A stretch of 64,000 bases of DNA from Mariniblastus sp. (GTDB lineage Bacteria; Planctomycetota; Planctomycetia; Pirellulales; Pirellulaceae), in contig JAQXDZ010000066.1 in NCBI GenBank assembly GCA_029251085.1, forward strand, positions 1 to 64,000, written 5' to 3'. The translations under genes and the position numbers were made by a program. Below, piece after piece: positions 46,158-53,045 of this stretch; positions within the stretch are counted from its first letter, which is position 1; each line of letters starts with the position of its first letter. The notes below the pieces were generated by a model. That model searched no databases, was not told where the DNA came from, and saw nothing but the letters and a program-made list of their open reading frames with translations.

Positions 46158-47291
46158 CTATCTAATTTTTGGCAGCGCAAGCGGTTCCTTTGCGTTGGTC
46201 GGAGGAGGATCCAAGGGCAGCTCCAATTGCTCTTCGTTTCCCGTAGATTTCCGTTTTACAGTGATCCGAATTGTTTCGCCTGCCTCAAATCGATTGATGA
46301 GTTGCTTCAAACGCAACATATCGTTGACCGGATTGTCATTGATATTTAAGAGTATATCTCCCTCTGCTAATTCCAGTCGGCTAGCGGGAGATTTAGGATT
46401 GACCTTGTTAATAAGGATTCCGTCACCAAGTGGATTGGGACCGGATTGAATACCTATAAATGCCGGTCGAATATATTCTCCGGCCTTCAAACGATCCAGA
46501 AGCTTCTTCGCATTGGCGAGTGGAATCGCAAACCCAATTCCTGAATCATACCACTCCACTCCCGCTCCCACCGCTTGGGATTGAGGATTCATGGGAACGC
46601 AAATACCGAGCACGCGTCCCTCAATATCGACCAGAGGACCGCCGTAATTGGCGGGACTAATATTGGCATCTGTCTGAATCGCACGACCACCAATTCTGTT
46701 TTTTGCGCTAATAATTCCTGTGGACATCGCCGGACTTGTGTCACCATAACCAACCCCTAAAGAAATCGCCCATTGCCCAACCTTGATCTTGGACTCGTCT
46801 ACCATTACCGGGGTTGGTAAATCAGTTAGTCCATCAATTTTCAAGAGACAAATTTTTCGGGTATCATCGCGGCCAACAAGTTTGGCAAAATGGCGTTCAC
46901 CACTTCCCAAAATTACTGAGATCACGGGTGGTCTTTGGATGAAATTAAAGGTACTTGTAAGAATATAGCCATCCGAAGAGATAACAATCCCGGTCGTATT
47001 CCCCTCACCCTGCTTGCGAATTCCTCCAATCCGCCCTTGAACCGCAGAAACACCTCCGTACGATTCAATGGTAACTAACGATGGCGTCACGCGACTGGCC
47101 GCATTTCGAAACGCTTTTGAAGTAAGCGTCATTGCTTCCATCAACTCCGCTTCAGAAAGTTCCGAAACCGCCGCGTCAACGGCATCAACCTTCCGCTGAT
47201 CGTTATCGGTTTGAGCCACTGTAAACGCGAATGGATTTACCAAGAGTCCAAACAAACAGCCAACCACCAAACGTAAAATTTCAACAGGCAT
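46158..47291 (-). CDS. HtrA/DegP-fold protein, all three catalytic residues lost (pseudoprotease)
   Basis: 377 residues, ATG 47291 with GGAG upstream; signal peptide to about residue 26. The trypsin-like S1C fold is recognisable: TGIVISSDGYILTSTFNF, VGQWAISLGVGYG, AIQTDANISPANYGGPLVD, then one PDZ domain (PASRLELAEGDILLNINDNP). By alignment with DegP motifs, His is Phe115 (TSTFNF for TNNHVV), Asp is Lys146 (DTRKICLLKI) and Ser is Tyr216 (NYGG for NSGG). It cannot be a serine protease by the known mechanism. Last of a four-gene minus-strand set; a chaperone, scaffold or regulator of the intact HtrA is inferred. Confidence 0.88.
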   Translation of the reverse strand: MPVEILRLVVGCLFGLLVNPFAFTVAQTDNDQRKVDAVDAAVSELSEAELMEAMTLTSKAFRNAASRVTPSLVTIESYGGVSAVQGRIGGIRKQGEGNTTGIVISSDGYILTSTFNFIQRPPVISVILGSGERHFAKLVGRDDTRKICLLKIDGLTDLPTPVMVDESKIKVGQWAISLGVGYGDTSPAMSTGIISAKNRIGGRAIQTDANISPANYGGPLVDIEGRVLGICVPMNPQSQAVGAGVEWYDSGIGFAIPLANAKKLLDRLKAGEYIRPAFIGIQSGPNPLGDGILINKVNPKSPASRLELAEGDILLNINDNPVNDMLRLKQLINRFEAGETIRITVKRKSTGNEEQLELPLDPPPTNAKEPLALPKIR

Positions 47292-47371
47292 TCACATCTA
47301 CTCCAACTACTGGACGAATATCGCTTTGTTTAACAGTCTGTCGCTTCTCAGACTCGTTCTCACAAATACAG

Positions 47372-48388
47372 TCATTTCTTCAATCGCGGGGCAATCCTAA
47401 CACGCACCATTTCAACACCGCGCTTCACAATCATTAACACTTCTTCCTCCGCGCGTAAGGATTTGAGAGACTCAGCGTAGTCTTTTAAATTGCCAATTTT
47501 TTCACCGGCAATCGATACGATCATATCATCACTCTTTAACTTTGCTTTCGCAGCAGGCGACCCGCGAACGACTCGATCAATATAGGCTGGGTTATTTCTT
47601 CCACCGAGCTTAAACAAGACGACCCCAAATTCAACGTCCTGCCGTTCCATCACAGGCTGAGGCTCATTGGTGACACTCGCTTTTCCAGCTACGAATTCAT
47701 GAAGCATTGAACTTGGCACCGCATAATTTAGCCGGGTATTGGTTTCCGAACTGTTGATAATCTTTCCAACGATTCCAACCAACTTCCCATTCGGCGTTAC
47801 CACCGCACCGCCCGACGCCCCCGGGTTACTGGTGATCGCATCAATGAGAACCAACTCCCCGCGGTAGGCCACATCCCGTTTGGTCAACCTCGCCTCCATC
47901 GTTGTTCGCAATGAAATTACACCCAACATTGCGGAAACGGGCTCATCTTTATCAGCCACTTTGAATGCATTACTCAATGCAATGACCCAGTCTCCTTTCT
48001 CACCAACAGCCTCTGTTGAAAGCTCAAAGAACCTAGGCGTATTGGCTTGGATTTTGAGCAATGACAACTGGGTCTCTCGGTCACGTTTCAGAATGGTTGC
48101 AATGTGCTCCGCACCGTCAGAGAGCACCACTTTGACTTGCCTTCCATCGAGAAAAACACCTTGGGAGGAAAGAATTAGCCCGTCTTTCGAGACGACAATC
48201 CCTGTCGCAAACCCCTCCACTTTTCCAGCCGAAGCACCGAATACTTTTACCATTTTTGGCTGTGAATTTGAGATCGCTTGATCAATAAAACTCGGCTGAT
48301 CTTTCTGTTGGGCAACAGCAAGATGGCTCCCGGCCATCAGTACCGCGCAACCAATCAAAAACGCTATCCGCCAACCGAATATATTCAA
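47372..48388 (-). CDS. HtrA/DegP-fold protein retaining only the catalytic Ser (probable pseudoprotease)
   Basis: 338 residues. TTG 48388 has GAGGAG eight bases upstream; signal peptide to about residue 26. S1C fold: TGIVVSKDGLILSSQGVFLD, VVLSDGAEHIATIL, DAITSNPGASGGAVVTPNGK, then one PDZ domain near the C-terminus (SPAAKAKLKSDDMIVSIAGE). The His position is Gly77, the Asp position is Gln107 (RETQLSLLKI), while Ser192 in GASGG remains. Normal triad catalysis is not expected. It sits 54 bases after the intact HtrA and 80 before the fully degenerate one. Confidence 0.88.
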   Translation of the reverse strand: MNIFGWRIAFLIGCAVLMAGSHLAVAQQKDQPSFIDQAISNSQPKMVKVFGASAGKVEGFATGIVVSKDGLILSSQGVFLDGRQVKVVLSDGAEHIATILKRDRETQLSLLKIQANTPRFFELSTEAVGEKGDWVIALSNAFKVADKDEPVSAMLGVISLRTTMEARLTKRDVAYRGELVLIDAITSNPGASGGAVVTPNGKLVGIVGKIINSSETNTRLNYAVPSSMLHEFVAGKASVTNEPQPVMERQDVEFGVVLFKLGGRNNPAYIDRVVRGSPAAKAKLKSDDMIVSIAGEKIGNLKDYAESLKSLRAEEEVLMIVKRGVEMVRVRIAPRLKK

Positions 48389-48442
48389 TTTAGTTTCTCC
48401 TCAAAACAGACGACACGCCCTGACCGAAGTGCATCAAAGGAC

Positions 48443-50278
48443 TCACTTCGTTTGGACGTTCGTAGAAAACAAATCATCGCCTACACTCTCGAGCCACTCG
48501 AAACTCGAATCAATCACCTGCAGCTCAATACTTTCTTCGAGTCCCAAAACCTTCTGACGCTTGAGCGGCAGTTGCACCGGGCCGACCTGCGTCCACGATG
48601 CAAAAGTGGAACCTCCGCCAATCAGGCAGTCCCTCTCGAGAGATGACTTGACCAAACTAACCTTGGGCTTGCCTTTTAAGTCGAACATAGAAAACCAGCA
48701 ATAGACGGCGTCACCCTCGGATGGAACGACTTTAAACCGATAGGCATTTCCACCCATTGCTTTATCACTCCCGTCTATCAGCACCTGCCCAAACATATCG
48801 AGGGGTTTTTGCCGAAAAACAGAGCCCATCATCAATGCCTGTTCAAACCCCCACCGCGACTGCGCCTCCTGCAGAGACAACTCAGTCGTCTCGCCGGCTT
48901 TTGTTTGCCAAAATGAATTGCCATCGTATTGATAGACAACCAGCAGTCCGTCCATGACTTGATTCACACGGATTCGACCGTCTGAAGCCAGCCATGTTTC
49001 CTGAGTCCCCTGTGCTTTTCCACCTTCTAAAATCTCACCTGACAATTTCGCGACGCCTGTAGATGAGTCGGCATTCACGCTTTCTTTCCATTGCTCAAGA
49101 ATTCGCTGAGCATAACCCCGGTTGATTTCCGGGTAGCGGATATCGCCTGGATTGGCTGACAATAACGCAACCATTTGACGCTGCCGTTCTAGTTTTTTCT
49201 TTTTTTCAGGATCCTTCTCTTCTTTTCCACCCTGTCCGCCGCGAACGCGAGGCTTGGCATAAGGTAGCCCAAAAGTCCGCACAACAATTTGATGTTCGGT
49301 TCCGTCTTGTTTACGAATCAAAAGCTCGGTGGGCCAATCTTCAGGCAACGTACAAATTAAATTCGTAAACTGATTCGCGTTTTTGACCTTCTCTCCTTCG
49401 AACACCAACAGTTCATCTCCAAGATCGAGCCCCGCGGTTGCAACTGGAGCATCTCGATTTAATTGAGAGCAAACTACCTTCCCACCACGATCGGAAAAAC
49501 TCGCATCCAGGGTCGCGTGCTCTACTAACTTGGTCGCTAATAAATCAGGAATAAAGTTCTTGATTTGATTCGCAGAAATAGCGTAACCCAACCCAACATT
49601 GACCCGTCCTCGTTCCTTAAAACTTCCTCGCCCATTAATTCCAATCACCTCGCCTTTGAAATTGAACAACGGGCCGCCGGAGTTACCGGGATTAATCGAT
49701 GAGTCCACCTGGATGCAGTTACCGTATACCAGTTGGTTCTGCCCCGCTCCCGGCTGATAACGCTTTACGCCACTCACAATCCCTAACGTTACGGTGGGGG
49801 CCTGGTCCTCCGTCAAAATAAATGGATTCCCCATTGCCAACGCCCAATCGCCGACCCTGACTTTATCTGAGTCCCCCAACGGAGTCGCGGGAAAGACCGA
49901 CTTTCCTTCCAGCTGAATGATCGCAAGATCACCGCCTGGATCGGTCCCGATTAACTTCCACCGGTACAACTTACCATCAGCGAGCCCCCCCCATCCTTTT
50001 ACGCCCGCTCCCATGATGACATGGTGGTTCGTTAAAACGATGCCACTGGGATCGATGATCACCCCTGAACCACCGCCCTGGCGATCTTCATCGTAGATGG
50101 CAACCACACTTTGGATCACTCGATTGATCGCTTGAATCCGGTAACGCTCAATCGCTGCGACCCGCTGTCGATCCTCTAAGCTCAGATCGTCGTCAGCAAT
50201 CAACTGGCAACAGGGAGCAATTAGAATGCACATGAGCCATGGAAAAACAAAACGAATCCCGACGTGCTGCTTACTCAT
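48443..50278 (-). CDS. HtrA/DegP-type serine protease with intact triad and extra C-terminal domain
   Basis: 611 residues, ATG 50278; signal peptide to about residue 28. The triad is complete: His86 in VLTNHHVIMG, Asp117 in PGGDLAIIQL and Ser200 in INPGNSGGPL. One PDZ domain follows (VATAGLDLGDELLVFEGEKV), then a charged stretch with EEKDPEKKKKLERQ. The last 220 residues are an extra beta-rich domain (DGRIRVNQVMDGLLVVYQYD, YRFKVVPSEGDAVYCWFSMF) that faintly resembles LolA/lipoprotein-sorting folds; that is inference. Degrades or refolds envelope proteins by family analogy. First of three HtrA-fold genes in a row. Confidence 0.9.
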   Translation of the reverse strand: MSKQHVGIRFVFPWLMCILIAPCCQLIADDDLSLEDRQRVAAIERYRIQAINRVIQSVVAIYDEDRQGGGSGVIIDPSGIVLTNHHVIMGAGVKGWGGLADGKLYRWKLIGTDPGGDLAIIQLEGKSVFPATPLGDSDKVRVGDWALAMGNPFILTEDQAPTVTLGIVSGVKRYQPGAGQNQLVYGNCIQVDSSINPGNSGGPLFNFKGEVIGINGRGSFKERGRVNVGLGYAISANQIKNFIPDLLATKLVEHATLDASFSDRGGKVVCSQLNRDAPVATAGLDLGDELLVFEGEKVKNANQFTNLICTLPEDWPTELLIRKQDGTEHQIVVRTFGLPYAKPRVRGGQGGKEEKDPEKKKKLERQRQMVALLSANPGDIRYPEINRGYAQRILEQWKESVNADSSTGVAKLSGEILEGGKAQGTQETWLASDGRIRVNQVMDGLLVVYQYDGNSFWQTKAGETTELSLQEAQSRWGFEQALMMGSVFRQKPLDMFGQVLIDGSDKAMGGNAYRFKVVPSEGDAVYCWFSMFDLKGKPKVSLVKSSLERDCLIGGGSTFASWTQVGPVQLPLKRQKVLGLEESIELQVIDSSFEWLESVGDDLFSTNVQTK

Positions 50279-50365
50279 ACTTTCACTTATCCGTTAAGCC
50301 AATTGCTCATTTCACCGAGGCTCGATGAACCAAACTTCAAACGCCCGACGCACGCAATCCATTTT

Positions 50366-51667
50366 CTATTTAGTTTTTAGAAATCGAGCTTCGCCCCAAT
50401 TTGCGTGATCTCCTAGATCAAACTCAGCCCCCGGGGATACCATCAGAACGATCTCCTTAATTCCCTCAATATCCACATCAATTTCCAGGGGGCCGCCACC
50501 GCCGGTTACACGCTCAGACCAAAGTTCAATACCGTCACCACGAACAATCATTTGACAATCGCCACGACCATTGGTTTCAGCGGCAATTCCTGCGATCGCA
50601 GCGAAGCGATCGAAACTGGATTCATTTGCAAAGACAAGCCTTGAAGAAGCTTGCATTCCTAATCCCTTTTTAAATGTCCGGACTTCTTCAGACCCCTTCA
50701 GCCGTATCTCAAGCGGATTACCAGCAACACTTAGATTTTTCTTCCAGGGTCGCTGAAAAGCAAAAACTGCCTTCTCCTGAACCTCGAGCGGTTCTTGATC
50801 GGAGAGATACCTCAAACGATCTGATTTAATCGCTATCGAAACAACAATCCCAGCTGAAACTTGAACAGCATTCCCAGCAGTCACTGCCACTTCAAAAACC
50901 CCACCTTCCAACTTGAGGATTTCACCAACAATTTGAGACCCATCGACGAGCTGGAGCGCGGCAACAGCACCTTTTGGTTTGTCTAAACCAAGGTCAGCGG
51001 TGACGATCGCTTTCACTTTCCCAAGACCAATCTTCTTCGATTCGCCCTTATACTTGATTCTTATAAATTCAGAATTAATCGATTCCAATATCCCCTCAAC
51101 CATCCGCTCACCCGAAGGGGTATCGACGACAACGGTATCAAAGTCGGCAGAGGGCGTTTTAATTTTGCGATCGATCGTGGGAGAGTTCTTCCACACAATC
51201 GCACGCAACAATTCGAGCGGCAATTCTCGCGTCTCAAGCGACGAGACCAGTTCGAGTTTCTCATCCGCCATGGAAACTGAAGCTATCCCCAACTCTCCAC
51301 CGCCGACAAACTTTAACTTTGTCTTGTCACTTGGGGAGTCATTGGCTTTTCTTGCAGTTTTTACTGCGAGCACCTGCCGAATATTAAGCCCCGACGGGAT
51401 TTCACTTCCATCAATTTGCCCCCCCAAGCCAATCGCCGTTATCGTTGATTGAGTGGTTGTGCCATTAATTAATTCGATAGACACTTGGCCTAGCCCGTCT
51501 TGCCGCGTTGAAGCTTTTGCGGTGGAAACAAGCCAATTGCTTTGTAGTCCTTTGGGCGAAAAACAATCGCCGAAGCAGGCACCAGCCAGTATCCCGATCC
51601 AAATCACCAACCTACCGGAAGAAAAATACCGGCCATTGAGAACATTATTAAGCAGTTGAAAAGTCAT
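50366..51667 (-). CDS. Secreted NPCBM-domain protein
   Basis: About 433 residues from ATG 51667; GTG 51685 is an alternative. A hydrophobic segment near residues 22-36 (LVIWIGILAGACFG) is a signal peptide or anchor. The middle has two or three small beta units (VDTPSGERMVEGILESINS, VALQLVDGSQIVGEILKLEG) like those in the LecA-like protein at 45.1-46.1 kb. The C-terminal 110 residues match NPCBM: FKKGLGMQASSRLVF, FDRFAAIAGIAAETNGRG, FDLGDHANWGEARFL. NPCBM modules bind carbohydrate in known enzymes. It begins the set that continues into three HtrA-fold genes, 87 bases before the first. Confidence 0.85.
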   Translation of the reverse strand: MTFQLLNNVLNGRYFSSGRLVIWIGILAGACFGDCFSPKGLQSNWLVSTAKASTRQDGLGQVSIELINGTTTQSTITAIGLGGQIDGSEIPSGLNIRQVLAVKTARKANDSPSDKTKLKFVGGGELGIASVSMADEKLELVSSLETRELPLELLRAIVWKNSPTIDRKIKTPSADFDTVVVDTPSGERMVEGILESINSEFIRIKYKGESKKIGLGKVKAIVTADLGLDKPKGAVAALQLVDGSQIVGEILKLEGGVFEVAVTAGNAVQVSAGIVVSIAIKSDRLRYLSDQEPLEVQEKAVFAFQRPWKKNLSVAGNPLEIRLKGSEEVRTFKKGLGMQASSRLVFANESSFDRFAAIAGIAAETNGRGDCQMIVRGDGIELWSERVTGGGGPLEIDVDIEGIKEIVLMVSPGAEFDLGDHANWGEARFLKTK

Positions 51668-51724
51668 ACCGATATTATATCTCACAACAGGTTAAATGTC
51701 TTGAGAGCGAGAGGCGAACAAGCA

Positions 51725-51760
51725 ATAAAAAACGGCACTCCCCACGTTGGGCAGTGCCGT
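51725..51760 (-). terminator. Rho-independent terminator of the 52-64 kb envelope operon
   Basis: On the minus strand, ACGGCACT and AGTGCCGT form a perfect 8-bp stem with GCCC/GGGG pairing above it, followed by TTTTTTATTG. It begins 31 bases after the TAA at 51791, not directly after the TGA at 52058. This places the 88-codon segment inside the transcript. Confidence 0.9.
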
Positions 51761-51790
51761 AATACTTGTCTTAGCTAATTAAAATGGCAG

Positions 51791-52057
51791 TTACTTTTCA
51801 CCTTCGCCATTCGCAGCCTCGGTGTATCGTTCGACAATGTCGCGATACCTCGCGGGCAACTTTTCTTTTACAGCGTTGTTGGCAGGATCTCGACTACGAT
51901 CTCTCAAGCGACTCCAGGGACTTGCTGGGGAATCGTCGTACGATTTCTTCACAACCTGTCCGTTGGGATTACTACTTGTTCCACCTTTTTGGCTCTTCTT
52001 ACTTTGACTTGGCTTTGACTGAGCTTGCTTCTGACCAGAAGCTTTTTTACTCGCCTC
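51791..52057 (-). CDS. In-frame extension or small gene after the TGA of the TPR gene
   Basis: After TGA 52058 the same frame stays open for 88 codons to TAA 51791. It encodes a Lys/Gln/Ser-rich linker (ASGQKQAQSKPSQSKKSQKG) like the tail of the preceding protein. Next comes a conserved-looking block: SPASPWSRLRDRSRDP, then NNAVKEKLPARYRDIVERY. The only usual start is GTG 51952, with GGA six bases upstream, giving 53 residues. Options are readthrough or recoding of the TGA, a separate small gene, or a nonsense mutation or base-call error splitting one gene. The protein-like composition and the terminator directly after it argue against non-coding DNA. Confidence 0.55.
   Translation of the reverse strand, partial: EASKKASGQKQAQSKPSQSKKSQKGGTSSNPNGQVVKKSYDDSPASPWSRLRDRSRDPANNAVKEKLPARYRDIVERYTEAANGEGEK
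52027..52048. other. Hairpin 15 nt after the in-frame TGA; also plus-strand terminator-like
   Basis: On the minus strand GCTTCT-GGTC-AGAAGC is a perfect 6-bp hairpin starting 15 nt after TGA 52058, with loop GGTC 21 nt after it. Bacterial SECIS elements are hairpins at similar distance with a G-rich GGU loop. Read on the plus strand the same hairpin is followed by TTTTTT and resembles an intrinsic terminator, but no plus-strand gene precedes it. It could also be chance within Lys-Ala-Ser codons. Confidence 0.45.
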
Positions 52058-52861
52058 TCAGGTACCGCCTTTTTTACAGTTTGAACTGCACTCCTTTTTC
52101 TCCTCCTCTTTGATGAGTTTCGTCAGCATACTGACGATCTTATCCTGCTCATCTTGCGTGACTTCATCCGTCTCCACTAATTCCAAACGCCGTCGCGAAT
52201 AATCCATTCTCTGGTAAACATCATCTAATTTACCTTTCTGAATCGATTGAATTTGCTGAACCTGCCGCCACGCACTCACCCGCAGTCTCTCCGGAGCGTT
52301 CGGATTGAATTGAAGGAATCGCATCAACGATTCAACCGCTTCCTGATTCTTCAAAAGCCCCGCCTGGGCAACACCCAAGTAATACTGTGCGCTGCCCTGA
52401 TGTACGGTGAAACCGCTGAGATCACCAACCAAATTTTCCAAACATGGCATGGCATCCTCAAAACGCTCTTCGTTCATCAGCGTTCTTGCGAGATAAAAAC
52501 TTGCGTCACCGGCGAGATACTTATCGTCAGACTGCTGCAACGGCGAAAGAAGTTCAATGGCTTGCTCGTACCCACCACTTGTATCCGATGCTGCAATCGC
52601 ATCTGAATATTTGGGGTACATCAAAATCAGTGACTCAGTGAGAGCATCAGAAAAATCACTGTCCGCCCCGGAAACTGTTTTTTGTATCGCTGTCTTTTGT
52701 GACGCGGGAACAGTTTCCAGTGAATTGATGTGCGCTAGAAAAGATGCTTTGACCTTTTCGGAATGTTGATCGTTTGCTTCTACCGAATTCGTCACTCCAA
52801 CGAACATAACACCCATCGCCAACAGGCCGAGTGCGGTCTGGAATAATCGTCCAATTTTCAT
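52058..52861 (-). CDS. Secreted TPR-like protein, C-terminus possibly continuing past TGA
   Basis: About 267 residues from ATG 52861, chosen because GAGGTGA lies seven bases upstream and it starts a signal peptide (MKIGRLFQTALGLLAMGVMF). Helical repeats follow: YEQAIELLSPLQQSDDKYLA, DASFYLARTLMNEERFEDAM, and GSAQYYLGVAQAGLLKNQEA with EAVESLMRFLQFNPNAPE, a TPR pattern. The Cys-containing tail CSSNCKKGGT ends at TGA. Probably periplasmic, part of the envelope operon that precedes it. See the separate entry for the open frame after the stop. Confidence 0.82.
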   Translation of the reverse strand: MKIGRLFQTALGLLAMGVMFVGVTNSVEANDQHSEKVKASFLAHINSLETVPASQKTAIQKTVSGADSDFSDALTESLILMYPKYSDAIAASDTSGGYEQAIELLSPLQQSDDKYLAGDASFYLARTLMNEERFEDAMPCLENLVGDLSGFTVHQGSAQYYLGVAQAGLLKNQEAVESLMRFLQFNPNAPERLRVSAWRQVQQIQSIQKGKLDDVYQRMDYSRRRLELVETDEVTQDEQDKIVSMLTKLIKEEEKKECSSNCKKGGT

Positions 52862-53045
52862 TTCAATCACCTCGTTAATTTCGCAAGCGATAATACGCAA
52901 TCTGAAAGTTCTTCTATCTCATATTATTCAACAAAAGGCCACCGAGACCATCACCTTAAACTCGAAAAAAACCAATTCAGCCACTAAAAATAGCTTTTCA
53001 GCAATTTAAACCGGTTTTTCTGCCGCATTTATTGAACCCAAGAAA

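Noticed and set aside
51784..52113. 109-codon plus-strand frame overlapping the TPR gene tail
   Set aside because: It runs antisense to the 88-codon minus-strand segment, which has a protein-like pattern, a matching frame and a terminator. The plus-strand product is Leu/Ser/Arg-rich without any recognisable motif and contains the plus-strand T-tract hairpin.
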